A stretch of DNA of 64,000 nucleotides from JAGOEY01 sp017997515. GTDB lineage: Bacteria; Pseudomonadota; Gammaproteobacteria; Burkholderiales; Burkholderiaceae_C. Location of the stretch: NCBI GenBank assembly GCA_026314275.1, contig CP111109.1, forward strand, positions 2,666,001 to 2,730,000, given 5' to 3'. The notes under the pieces were generated by a model. That model did no database searches and was not told where the DNA came from. It worked only from the letters and a program-made list of their open reading frames with translations. The translations under genes and the position numbers were made by a program. Positions 32,647 through 41,138 of this stretch are shown piece by piece (position 1 is the stretch's first letter; each line of letters begins with the position of its first letter).

Positions 32647-34073
32647 TGGGTTTGCGTGTTACTCATGCCAAATGGGCTTTGTCTGCACTTGGACTGGCAG
32701 TGCTGACCGGTTGTGCCAGTGTCAGCCTGGATCAGAACATCAATCGCGTCAACGACGAAGCTGGCAACTTTACCGGGGGCCAACTCGCGTTGGCTCGTAC
32801 CCAGGGTGAACGCGACCAGCGTGCGCAGGCCGCTCAAGCCTTGCTGGCGCAGCCTTTGGAGCAGAAAGATGCTGTCCAGTTGGCCTTGGTGAACAGCCCA
32901 TCCCTGCAGACCCTTCTGGCCCAGGGTTGGGCCGAGTCGGCGAATGCCGCGCAGGTCGGGCGAATTGCCAACCCCATTTTTAGTTTTGAGCGCATGGTCG
33001 CAGGCAACGAGCTGGAGTTTGGGCGCGCTTTGTCCTTCGGCTTGCTGGATCTTTTGACGCTTCCAGTACGGCACGGCGTCGCTACCCGACGCATTGAGCA
33101 AGCGCAATTGCGCCTGACCAGTGACGTGGTAGACCAGATTACCCGTGTGCGTCAGGGATGGGTGCGGGCCGTGGCCGCGCAACAAGCGCTCAAGTATGCC
33201 AAGCAGGTCTATGAAAGCGCGGAAGCAGGAGCGGAACTGGCCAGGCGCATGCAGGCAGTTGGCAACTTCAACCGGATTACCCGTGCACGCGAGCAAGCCT
33301 TCTACGCCGATGCCGCCACCCGACTGAGCGCCGCTCAACATCAGGCTACGGCCAGTCGTGAAGAACTGGTGCGACTGCTGGGGCTAGATGAGGCGCAGGA
33401 ACAAACGCTTAAGCTGCCGGAGCGATTGCCGGAGCTACCTAAACAGCCAATGGAGCCGCAGACGGTCGCCTTGCAAGCAACCCAGGCGCGTCTGGATATC
33501 CGCTTGGCCCAATCCGCGCTCAATGAGGCCGTCAAGGCCCAGGGTCTGAACATGGTGACCAGCTTCACCGATATCGAACTCACCGGGCGTCGCAACACGA
33601 CCTTTGACAACGCTGAGGGCACTCGTTCTACTGCGCGCGGCTGGGAAATCGACGTGCGTCTACCCCTCTTCGATTGGGGTGGGATGCAGCGCGATGCGAT
33701 GAATGCACGCAGCCTGGCTGCGGCCAACCAGCTCGAAGCCACCGTGCGCTCTGCCGGCTCCAACCTGCGCGAGAGCTATTCGGCCTATCGAACCGCCTAC
33801 GACGTGGCGCGTCACCACCGCGATGAAGTCGTGCCGCTGCGCAAGGTGATCTCGGAGGAAAACCAGCTTCGCTACAACGGCATGTTGATCAGCGTCTTTG
33901 AGCTATTGTCCGACGCGCGCGAGCAGATCAGCGCCGTCACGGCCGCCATTGATGCGCAACAGCAGTTCTGGCTGGCCGATGCCGCCATACAGGCATCCGT
34001 GATCGGGCGCCCCACCAACACCACGTTGTCAGTCACGTCCAGCGCGCCCAGTGCGGGCGATGCGGGCCACTAA
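32643..34073 (+). CDS. TolC-family outer-membrane efflux lipoprotein
   Basis: A 476-residue outer-membrane factor with a lipobox-like VLTGCAS near residue 22 (lipid anchor at Cys). Two OEP halves with long alpha-helices are visible (ARRMQAVGNFNRITRAREQ and the repeat-like QLRYNGMLISVFELLSDAREQ). It resembles CusC-type channels, but no RND pump (CusA) or membrane-fusion protein (CusB) is encoded in this window, so its partner is unknown. Co-transcribed with the small exported protein and the multicopper oxidase 16 bp downstream. Confidence 0.85.
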   Translation: MMGLRVTHAKWALSALGLAVLTGCASVSLDQNINRVNDEAGNFTGGQLALARTQGERDQRAQAAQALLAQPLEQKDAVQLALVNSPSLQTLLAQGWAESANAAQVGRIANPIFSFERMVAGNELEFGRALSFGLLDLLTLPVRHGVATRRIEQAQLRLTSDVVDQITRVRQGWVRAVAAQQALKYAKQVYESAEAGAELARRMQAVGNFNRITRAREQAFYADAATRLSAAQHQATASREELVRLLGLDEAQEQTLKLPERLPELPKQPMEPQTVALQATQARLDIRLAQSALNEAVKAQGLNMVTSFTDIELTGRRNTTFDNAEGTRSTARGWEIDVRLPLFDWGGMQRDAMNARSLAAANQLEATVRSAGSNLRESYSAYRTAYDVARHHRDEVVPLRKVISEENQLRYNGMLISVFELLSDAREQISAVTAAIDAQQQFWLADAAIQASVIGRPTNTTLSVTSSAPSAGDAGH

Positions 34074-34089
34074 AGCAAAGATTCATGTC

Positions 34090-35502
34090 ATGACATCCAG
34101 AAGAGATTTTTTCAAATATGCGGGCATCGCAGGCGGAGCGGTCGCGGCCAGCTCGGTGAGCCGCGTGGCCATGGCGGCATTGCCCGAGCCGGTGATCCAG
34201 ACCAGCCCGAACACCATGGCGCCGCTGGTGCCCAACTCGGGGCGGCCCTACAACCCGGTGGTCACACTTAACGGCTGGACACTGCCGTGGCGGATGAATC
34301 AGGGCGTCAAGGAGTTTCACCTGGTCGCCGAGCCTGTGGTGCGCGAGATGGCGCCTGGCTTCAAGGCCCATTTGTGGGGCTACAACGGCCAGAGTCCCGG
34401 GCCCACCATCGAAGTGGTGGAAGGCGATCGCGTTCGCATTTTTGTGACCAACAAGCTGCCCGAGCACACCAGCATCCACTGGCATGGACAGCGTTTGCCC
34501 AATGGCATGGACGGTGTGGCGGGATTGAACCAGCCCGCAATCCAGTCGGGCAAGACCTTCGTCTACGAGTTCGTGGCGCGTCGTCCTGGCACTTTCATGT
34601 ACCACCCGCATGCGGACGAGATGGTGCAGATGGCCATGGGCATGATGGGCTTCTGGGTCACGCACCCGAAAGCCAAGCACCCCCTGATCGACGAAGTGCA
34701 GCGGGATTTCTGCTTTCTGCTCAGTGCGTATGACATTGAACCAGGGGCCGCAACACCCAAGGTCGCGGAAATGACGGACTTCAACCTGTGGACATGGAAC
34801 AGCCGTGTCTTTCCTGGCATCGACTCCTTGAATGTCCGCCTCAATGACAAGGTTCGCATTCGCATGGGCAATCTCACCATGACCAATCACCCGATGCACG
34901 TGCATGGTCACGAGTTCTTGGTCACAGGCACTGATGGTGGCCCCACGCCCAAGAGCACGCGGTGGCATGAAGTAACCACCGACGTGGCGGTTGGTCAGAT
35001 GCGTCAGATCGAGTTCGTGGCCGACGAGGAAGGCGATTGGGCCTTCCACTGCCACAAGAGCCACCACACCATGAACGCAATGGGTCACGACATTCCCACC
35101 ATGATTGGCGTAGACCACCGGGGCGTGGCCAAGAAGATCAACAACCTGATTCCCGACTACATGGTCATGGGCGAACGGGGCATGGCGGACATGACCGAGA
35201 TGGAGATGCCCATTCCGGACAACACCGTCCCCATGATGACCGGGGAAGGCCCCTTCGGCTCGGTGGAGATGGGTGGCATGTTCAGTGTCCTGAAGGTGCG
35301 CCGCGACCAGAAGCCAGGCGACTACAAGAACCCGGGTTGGTACAAAAACCCGGAGGGCACGGTGGCGTATGAGTACACCGGTCCGATGGCGGAGCCCGCG
35401 CGATTCAGCGCAGAGGGCGGCCAGTCCATGCCGCGCGTTCGCAAGCCTGCAACGCCGACCGAAGTCAAGGTGCGCAAGCCTACATCGCATGGCGCGCATT
35501 GA
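34090..35502 (+). CDS. Multicopper oxidase, Tat-exported
   Basis: A 470-residue periplasmic copper oxidase that would convert toxic Cu(I) to Cu(II). The Tat signal SRRDFFKYAG begins at residue 3. All four copper-ligand motifs are present: HWHGQRLPNG, YHPHADEM, HPMHVHGHEF and HCHKSHHTMNAM (type-1 site with axial Met). A Met-rich stretch near the C-terminus (MTEMEMPIPDNTVPMM) may take up Cu(I). It differs from classical PcoA/CopA in lacking MDHxxM repeats. ATG 34090 is chosen because it gives the Tat signal at the N-terminus. Confidence 0.92.
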   Translation: MTSRRDFFKYAGIAGGAVAASSVSRVAMAALPEPVIQTSPNTMAPLVPNSGRPYNPVVTLNGWTLPWRMNQGVKEFHLVAEPVVREMAPGFKAHLWGYNGQSPGPTIEVVEGDRVRIFVTNKLPEHTSIHWHGQRLPNGMDGVAGLNQPAIQSGKTFVYEFVARRPGTFMYHPHADEMVQMAMGMMGFWVTHPKAKHPLIDEVQRDFCFLLSAYDIEPGAATPKVAEMTDFNLWTWNSRVFPGIDSLNVRLNDKVRIRMGNLTMTNHPMHVHGHEFLVTGTDGGPTPKSTRWHEVTTDVAVGQMRQIEFVADEEGDWAFHCHKSHHTMNAMGHDIPTMIGVDHRGVAKKINNLIPDYMVMGERGMADMTEMEMPIPDNTVPMMTGEGPFGSVEMGGMFSVLKVRRDQKPGDYKNPGWYKNPEGTVAYEYTGPMAEPARFSAEGGQSMPRVRKPATPTEVKVRKPTSHGAH

Positions 35503-35535
35503 TTTTTTCCTTCAATTTTCAACCTGAGACCATCC

Positions 35536-36027
35536 ATGAAATTCACGCGCTCCACTATTTCTCAACTCTTCGCCATGGCTGCACTGGCCGCATCGGGGGC
35601 AGCCTTCGCTGCCGGCAACCATGCAGGTGGCCACGGTGACGAGGGTGAGACAGCCATTGGCAAACCCGGCGTCGCCGCCAAGGCCCGTCGCACCATCACC
35701 ATCGAAATGAGCGACAACATGCGCTACACGCCGTCGAACATTCAGGTCAAACAGGGCGAAACCGTGCGTTTCGTTGTCAAGAACGTCGGACAGGTCAAGC
35801 ACGAACTCAGCCTGGGCACCGAGAAGGAGCTACTGGAGCACCTGGAACAGATGAAGAAGTTCCCGGACATGGAGCACGACGAACCCGGCAAGGTGACGCT
35901 GCAGCCTGGCAAGCAAGGCGAAATCGTCTGGCAGTTCACCAAGGCCGGAGGCGTGAACTTTGCCTGTCTGATGCCTGGCCACTACGAGGCCGGCATGAAG
36001 GGCACTGTCCAGGTTGGCAAGAAGTAA
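35536..36027 (+). CDS. Periplasmic cupredoxin
   Basis: A 163-residue plastocyanin/azurin-like protein with a signal peptide (SQLFAMAALAASGAAFA). Type-1 copper ligands are visible: His in QVKHELSLG, then Cys, His and Met in FACLMPGHYEAGM. It could shuttle electrons or copper to the multicopper oxidase encoded 33 bp upstream. A His-rich segment follows the signal peptide (GNHAGGHGDEGE). Confidence 0.9.
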   Translation: MKFTRSTISQLFAMAALAASGAAFAAGNHAGGHGDEGETAIGKPGVAAKARRTITIEMSDNMRYTPSNIQVKQGETVRFVVKNVGQVKHELSLGTEKELLEHLEQMKKFPDMEHDEPGKVTLQPGKQGEIVWQFTKAGGVNFACLMPGHYEAGMKGTVQVGKK

Positions 36028-36064
36028 TACGCCACCGTAGAGCCTGGAACAAGAAGTCCGCGTC

Positions 36065-36181
36065 ATGTCCAAGAAAAAGCCCCGAGCGCTGGGACTGGCA
36101 GTGCCCGCCATGCCGATGGGCTTACCGGGCACGAATGGGCCGGCTTACAGCGGTCGGCGCACCCCCTTCAAGCGCTGCTGA
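36065..36181 (+). CDS. Possible 38-residue small protein
   Basis: MSKKKPRALGLAVPAMPMGL then GTNGPAYSGRRTPFKRC. It has an ATG with CGCGT upstream only, no convincing ribosome-binding site. It lies between the cupredoxin and CusF genes. Reported because the 200-bp gap is otherwise unexplained; it may be chance. Confidence 0.25.
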   Translation: MSKKKPRALGLAVPAMPMGLPGTNGPAYSGRRTPFKRC

Positions 36182-36232
36182 TTCAGAAAGATGGATTGGC
36201 AGAAATTTTCAACATGTATTCGTAAGGTCATC

Positions 36233-36574
36233 ATGAACACCATCAAACAAATTCTTGCCATTTCCGCCGTGGCCGTGGGTATAGCGCTGCCCATGAGCAG
36301 CTTTGCCCAGGCAAGCATGGAGCCTGGCAAGACAGAAGCGGCACAGTCGGCGTCCCTGACCGATGGCGAGATCAAGAAAGTTGATCTGGACAACGGCAAG
36401 GTCACCATCAAGCACGGTGAAATCAAGCACATGGACATGCCCGGTATGACCATGGTATTCACCGCGAAGGACAAGAGCCTGTTGTCCAACGTGAAGCCTG
36501 GCGACAAGGTCAAGTTCATGGTCGTCAACGAGGGCGGGAAGATGGTTGTCACAGACATTCAGCCCGCTCAGTGA
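36233..36574 (+). CDS. CusF-like periplasmic copper-binding protein
   Basis: A 113-residue precursor with a signal peptide ending SFAQA. The mature OB-fold part contains VDLDNGKVTIKHGEIKHMDM then PGMTMVF. In CusF the metal site is His, Met, Met plus a capping Trp (WPEMTM); here the Trp position holds Met, so the site is probably more thioether-rich. Likely a Cu(I)/Ag(I) chaperone in the periplasm. Neighbour of the Met-rich protein. Confidence 0.88.
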   Translation: MNTIKQILAISAVAVGIALPMSSFAQASMEPGKTEAAQSASLTDGEIKKVDLDNGKVTIKHGEIKHMDMPGMTMVFTAKDKSLLSNVKPGDKVKFMVVNEGGKMVVTDIQPAQ

Positions 36575-36664
36575 GAACACGCTGCTTTAGCGTGCTGTGT
36601 CGTCGCGGATGGATTTATTGATTGCTGACTGCGACGGTTTTGTAATCTGGAGAAGGAGAGCACT

Positions 36665-37138
36665 ATGTCAAAAATTCACCATACCCTGATCGGGGTCTGT
36701 GTCGCTGCGGCCTCACTGAGCGTGATGGCGCAAGCCGCCGATGAGCACAAGGCCCATCACCCTGCAGGTAGCACGCAGCCCGCGTCCACCCAAATGAAGA
36801 CTTCCGCAAAGCCAATGGGTACGGGGCCGATGGCTGGAATGGCCAAGATGGACGAGCATATGAAGTCCATGCAAGCGATGCACGAAAAGATGATGGCGGC
36901 CAAAACGCCGGAGGAGCGGCAGGCACTCATGGACGAGCACATGAAGCTCATGCAGGACGGCATGGGGATGATGCAGCAGATGGGCGCAGGCATGCAGGGC
37001 ATGGGTGGCATGCAAGGTGGAAAGGGCATGTCCTCCAACATGGCCGAGCGTCATCAGATGATGGAAAAGCGCATGGAAATGATGCAGTCCATGATGCAAA
37101 TGATGATGGACCGCCTGCCTGCCACGCCGACCAAGTAA
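36665..37138 (+). CDS. Met/His-rich periplasmic protein
   Basis: A 157-residue protein with a signal peptide (IGVCVAAASLSVMAQA) and a mature part of which about a quarter is Met (for example GMGMMQQMGAGMQGMGG) with clustered His near the start (DEHKAHH). This composition indicates Cu(I)/Ag(I) binding or sequestration in the periplasm. Strong GGAGAAGGAG site 6 bp before ATG. No named domain; length and repeats resemble copper-storage-like proteins but without Cys. Confidence 0.75.
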   Translation: MSKIHHTLIGVCVAAASLSVMAQAADEHKAHHPAGSTQPASTQMKTSAKPMGTGPMAGMAKMDEHMKSMQAMHEKMMAAKTPEERQALMDEHMKLMQDGMGMMQQMGAGMQGMGGMQGGKGMSSNMAERHQMMEKRMEMMQSMMQMMMDRLPATPTK

Positions 37139-37163
37139 CGCACCCACCTGATTGCGAGTCACC

Positions 37164-37438
37164 ATGAGCCATCAACACGACGGACACGAGTCGCCCCCAG
37201 TTTCTGGAGTTCTCGATACGCCATCGGCTACGTGGCGATTGGTGCCGTGGCGGCGTATTTTTTGTTGACAGAACACCTCGCGCATGTCGTCGGGGCGCTA
37301 CCTTTTCTCCTGCTCCTCGCCTGCCCGCTGATGCATGTTTTCATGCACGGCAGCCACGGTGGGCATGGTCACCATGGCCAGAGCAAGCCTGATGTGTCGA
37401 AGACTGCCGAATCGCGCAAAGAAGGAGATCCCCAGTGA
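37164..37438 (+). pseudogene. DUF2933 small membrane protein, frameshifted
   Basis: The ATG at 37164 reads MSHQHDGHESPPV and then leaves the family frame, reaching TGA at 37266-37268. The family sequence (RYAIGYVAIGAVAAYFLLTEHLAHVVGALPFLLLLACPLMHV, then HGSHGGHGHHG) continues in another frame to 37438. Adding one T in the T-run at 37201-37203 restores HESPPVFWSSRYAIG, in line with HAPSFWRRP of the second copy at 38533. Either a real 1-base deletion or a sequencing error. The stop overlaps the next gene's GTG. Confidence 0.75.
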
Positions 37439-38103
37439 ACCACACCGAATCTGCTTATGGCCTGTGGTCGTTGGTCATCATCAATTCAGCGATCTTCATC
37501 ATGTTTGCGTTCAGCTTTTTCAAGCCTGCAACGGCCCGTGACTGGAGGACGTTTGGCGCATTCGCAGCCTTCATAGTTGCCTTGTTCGTAGAGATGTATG
37601 GCTTCCCGCTGACGATTTATCTGATATCGGGCTGGCTTCAAACCAAGTTCCCTAATCTGGATCTGCTCTCCCACACCTCGGGTCACTTGTGGTCCACCCT
37701 GTTGGGCGAAAAGGGCGACCCGCATTTCGGCGTACTGCACATCGCCAGCTACGTTTTTCTGGGCTTTGGTTTCTACCTGTTGTCCACAGCGTGGAATGTG
37801 CTCTACCACGCTCAGCGTGGCCAATCGCTTGCAACAACAGGCCCCTACGCGCGCATTCGCCATCCGCAGTACGTGGCTTTTGTGATGATTCTGCTGGGCT
37901 TCCTGCTGCAGTGGCCCACCTTGCTGACCTTGGCCATGTTCCCTGTCTTGCTCCTGATGTACGGACGTCTGGCAATCACCGAAGAGAACGAAATGCACAA
38001 ACAGTTCGGTGCAACGTACGACACATACGCCCAGCGCACACCCCGGTTTATCCCTCGCATGGGCAAGGCCCAGTCGACGACTGACTCGGTGTCAAAAAGA
38101 TGA
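37435..38103 (+). CDS. ICMT/PEMT-family membrane methyltransferase
   Basis: A 222-residue protein with about five membrane helices. The SAM-binding signature of isoprenylcysteine carboxyl methyltransferase-like proteins is GPYARIRHPQYVAFVMILLG followed by EENEMHKQFGATYDTYAQRTPRFIP. Bacterial members of this family often sit in copper clusters; substrate unknown. The start is GTG 37435, overlapping the stop of the preceding frame, so it is translationally coupled to the DUF2933 frame whose 5' end is broken. Confidence 0.85.
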   Translation: MNHTESAYGLWSLVIINSAIFIMFAFSFFKPATARDWRTFGAFAAFIVALFVEMYGFPLTIYLISGWLQTKFPNLDLLSHTSGHLWSTLLGEKGDPHFGVLHIASYVFLGFGFYLLSTAWNVLYHAQRGQSLATTGPYARIRHPQYVAFVMILLGFLLQWPTLLTLAMFPVLLLMYGRLAITEENEMHKQFGATYDTYAQRTPRFIPRMGKAQSTTDSVSKR

Positions 38104-38154
38104 TCTGGAATATTTCCCCGGCGGTATACGTTTCAATTTTTAGGAGTTTGATAT

Positions 38155-38448
38155 ATGAAAACGATTGATCTGCAAGTCGAGGGCATGAGCTGCGGCTCAT
38201 GCGTCAAGCACGTCACGCACGCATTGCAACCGCTGCCGGGTGTCAGTGGGGTGGAGGTCGATCTCCAGTCTGGGCATGTCCGGGTGAGCGGGGAACTGGC
38301 GCAGGGCAGCGCCCCATTGTTGATGGCATTGACGGATGCGGGTTACCCCGCAAAGCTGGCCACAGACGCGCCCATTCCCGCTGCGACCTCGCAGCCTAAA
38401 GCCTCGGGCTGCCACAGCGGCGGTGCGGGGGGCTGTGGTTGCCGATGA
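38155..38448 (+). CDS. copZ: CopZ-like copper chaperone
   Basis: A 97-residue cytoplasmic protein with one heavy-metal-associated domain; the metal pair is Cys13 and Cys16 in EGMSCGSCVKH. The chain ends with a Cys/His-rich tail (SGCHSGGAGGCGCR) not found in short CopZ proteins, perhaps a second site. Likely hands Cu(I) to the P-type ATPase encoded 340 bp downstream. Confidence 0.85.
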   Translation: MKTIDLQVEGMSCGSCVKHVTHALQPLPGVSGVEVDLQSGHVRVSGELAQGSAPLLMALTDAGYPAKLATDAPIPAATSQPKASGCHSGGAGGCGCR

Positions 38449-38532
38449 CGGCCACGGTATTTGATTCAGGGTCGACCGGCTGGGCGCGTCCGCGCCCGCA
38501 CCTTTTGCTGGCAACTTTGAAGGAGCAACGCC

Positions 38533-38784
38533 ATGGATCAGCCTGACAACGACTCCCATGCGCCATCGTTCTGGCGCCGCCCAGCCGGCATGGCGCTGGC
38601 AACGGCTGCCGTGATCGCTGGTTTTTATCTGCTGCGAGAGCACTGGGGCCATGTTCTGGGTTATTGGCCCTACCTGCTGCTCCTCGCCTGTCCGCTAATG
38701 CACCTGATGCACGGCCACGGCGGCCATGGTGGGCACGGCAACCATGCGCAGCCGCCACGGCGCACCAACAACAACAAGGAATAA
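38533..38784 (+). CDS. DUF2933 small membrane protein, intact copy
   Basis: An 83-residue protein with two predicted membrane helices (about 16-32 and 40-57) and a His/Gly-rich tail (HGHGGHGGHGNHAQ). DUF2933 proteins are recurrent in copper and silver loci; role unknown, possibly metal handling at the membrane. It starts 21 bp... before the ATPase after a GGAGCAACGCC site and ends 3 bp before the ATPase start. Confidence 0.82.
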   Translation: MDQPDNDSHAPSFWRRPAGMALATAAVIAGFYLLREHWGHVLGYWPYLLLLACPLMHLMHGHGGHGGHGNHAQPPRRTNNNKE

Positions 38785-38787
38785 GCA

Positions 38788-41121
38788 ATGGACATGCATG
38801 CACACCACCATCACGGCAGTCACCCCCCTGCCGAGCCAGCCTCGCCAAAGGATCTAAAGGATCCGGTGTGCGGCATGACCGTTACGGAGCAGTCTGAACA
38901 CAAATTGACGCACGAAGGGCTGCCCTACTATTTCTGTAGCGCCAAGTGCCAAGGCAAGTTCGCAGCGAACCCACTGCAATACCTTGTATCTACTGCACCC
39001 GAGGACACCGCGCCAGAGCCGGCCGGCACCATCTACACCTGCCCTATGCACCCCGAGGTGCGGCAGGATCATCCTGGAATCTGTCCCAAGTGCGGCATGA
39101 CATTGGAGCCAATCATTCCTCTGGACGAGGAAGACAACCATGAGTTAAAGGATTTTCAGCATCGCTTCTGGTGGACACTGCCATTCACAGTCATCGTTAC
39201 TGTTCTTGCAATGTTCGGCCATCGTCTCGGGTGGTTTGACATGAACGTTCAAACCTGGGTCGAACTGGCGCTGTCCTTACCCGTCGTGTTGTGGACGGGT
39301 TGGCCCTTCTTCGTACGCGGTTGGCAGTCTCTTGTCCATCGCAGCCCCAACATGTGGACATTGATTGGCCTGGGTACTGGCGCGGCCTTTCTCTACAGCC
39401 TCGTGGCTACCGTGGCGCCGGGCGTGTTCCCAGATTCATTCATTTCCATGGGTCGCGTGGCTGTTTACTATGAGGCGGCAGTGGTCATCATCTCGCTGAC
39501 CATGCTGGGCCAGATCATCGAGTTGAAGGCCCGTTCGCAAACTTCTGCGGCGATCAAGGCGCTGCTCGGTTTGGCACCCAAGACCGCTCGCCGCATCAAT
39601 GCGGATGGCAGCGAAGAGGACGTGCCGCTGAACCATGTTCACGTCGGGGATCTGCTGCGCATTCGTCCCGGCGAGAAAGTGCCGGTCGACGGCGTTGTGA
39701 CCGAAGGCAGCAGTGCGGTCGATGAATCCATGCTTACTGGCGAGCCTGTGCCGGTGACCAAACGGCTTGGTGACAATGTGATTGGCGCCACGATGAACAC
39801 CAGTGGCGCCTTGGTGATGCGCTCCGAAAAAGTCGGTGCGGCCACCATGCTGTCGCAGATTGTTCAGATGGTGGCCAATGCCCAGCGCTCGAAGGCGCCC
39901 ATGCAGCGCATGGCGGATGTGGTGGCAGGCAAATTTGTGGTCGTGGTGGTGCTCATCGCCATTGCCACCTTCTTTGTCTGGGGTTGGTTCGGTCCGGAAC
40001 CTAGCTGGGTGTTTGGCTTGATCAACGCAGTGGCCGTGCTGATCATCGCTTGCCCCTGTGCGCTGGGGCTGGCCACGCCGATGTCGGTGATGGTGGCCAC
40101 AGGGCGTGCCGCGACACAGGGGGTGCTGTTCCGCGATGCTGGCGCCATCGAGAAAATGCGCGAGGTGGACACGCTGATAGTGGACAAGACAGGAACTTTG
40201 ACCGAAGGTAAGCCCGCTTTCGACACCGCAGTTGCCGCACCCGGCTATACAGCGGACGAAGTACTGCGCCTTGCGGCCAGTTTGGACCAAGGCAGCGAGC
40301 ATCCTTTGGCAGAGGCCATCGTCAGCGCAGCACGCGCCAAGGGCCTGGAACTGATCAAGCCGCTAGATTTCGAATCCGGCAGCGGCATTGGCGTGCGCGG
40401 CATCGTCGATGGGAAGCATCTGGTGCTGGGCAACACCGCATTGATGCAGCAGGAGGGCGTGGCCACTGATGCGCTCAAGGTAGATGGCGAGCGTCTGCGC
40501 AGTGAAGGCGCCAGCGTGATGCATCTGGCCGTGGACAGACAACTGGCTGGCATCCTGGCCGTGACCGATCCCATCAAGGCCACCACCTTGGAAGCCATTA
40601 AGACTTTGCACGCCAGCGGTTTGCGCATCGTGATGGCAACTGGCGATGGTCTGACCACCGCCAAGGCCGTGAGTGCAAAACTGGGCATCGACGAGGTGCA
40701 TGGCGAAGTCAAGCCCGCAGACAAGCTGGCGCTCGTGGAACGGCTCCAGAAAGAGGGCCACATTGTCGCCATGGCCGGCGATGGCATCAACGATGCGCCT
40801 GCGTTGGCAAAGGCCGATGTCGGCGTGGCCATGGGCACGGGGACCGATGTGGCCATGAACAGCGGCCAGATCACGCTGGTCAAAGGCGATTTGCGCGGCA
40901 TCACAGCCGCACGCGACATCTCTATCGACACCGTCCGAAACATGCGCCAGAACCTCCTGTTCGCATTCGTTTACAACGGCATTGGGGTGCCGATTGCGGC
41001 AGGCGTGCTGTACCCATTCACTGGGTGGTTGTTGTCCCCGCTGATCGCGGCGCTGGCCATGAGTCTGAGCTCGGCCTCGGTGATTTTCAATGCTCTGCGT
41101 TTACGGCGCGGAAAAAAATGA
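38788..41121 (+). CDS. Copper-exporting P1B-type ATPase with YHS and heavy-metal-binding domains
   Basis: A 777-residue inner-membrane pump. His-rich start (MDMHAHHHHGSH), YHS domain at about 27-75 (DPVCGMTV ... YYFCSAKC), a CPMHPEV...CPKCGM metal-binding domain at about 83-107, then eight membrane helices. Signature residues: TGEP in the actuator, CPCALG in helix 6 (about 421), phosphorylation site DKTGTLTEG (about 467), GDGINDAPAL in the hinge. The CPC motif indicates Cu(I)/Ag(I). Resembles CopF/SilP-type pumps. A decayed second copy lies at 46658-50026. Confidence 0.95.
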   Translation: MDMHAHHHHGSHPPAEPASPKDLKDPVCGMTVTEQSEHKLTHEGLPYYFCSAKCQGKFAANPLQYLVSTAPEDTAPEPAGTIYTCPMHPEVRQDHPGICPKCGMTLEPIIPLDEEDNHELKDFQHRFWWTLPFTVIVTVLAMFGHRLGWFDMNVQTWVELALSLPVVLWTGWPFFVRGWQSLVHRSPNMWTLIGLGTGAAFLYSLVATVAPGVFPDSFISMGRVAVYYEAAVVIISLTMLGQIIELKARSQTSAAIKALLGLAPKTARRINADGSEEDVPLNHVHVGDLLRIRPGEKVPVDGVVTEGSSAVDESMLTGEPVPVTKRLGDNVIGATMNTSGALVMRSEKVGAATMLSQIVQMVANAQRSKAPMQRMADVVAGKFVVVVVLIAIATFFVWGWFGPEPSWVFGLINAVAVLIIACPCALGLATPMSVMVATGRAATQGVLFRDAGAIEKMREVDTLIVDKTGTLTEGKPAFDTAVAAPGYTADEVLRLAASLDQGSEHPLAEAIVSAARAKGLELIKPLDFESGSGIGVRGIVDGKHLVLGNTALMQQEGVATDALKVDGERLRSEGASVMHLAVDRQLAGILAVTDPIKATTLEAIKTLHASGLRIVMATGDGLTTAKAVSAKLGIDEVHGEVKPADKLALVERLQKEGHIVAMAGDGINDAPALAKADVGVAMGTGTDVAMNSGQITLVKGDLRGITAARDISIDTVRNMRQNLLFAFVYNGIGVPIAAGVLYPFTGWLLSPLIAALAMSLSSASVIFNALRLRRGKK

Positions 41122-41138
41122 CCCCGTAGTTCGGAGGA

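Noticed and set aside
34033..35499. 488-codon open frame on the minus strand
   Set aside because: Antisense to the multicopper oxidase, whose copper motifs prove the plus strand.
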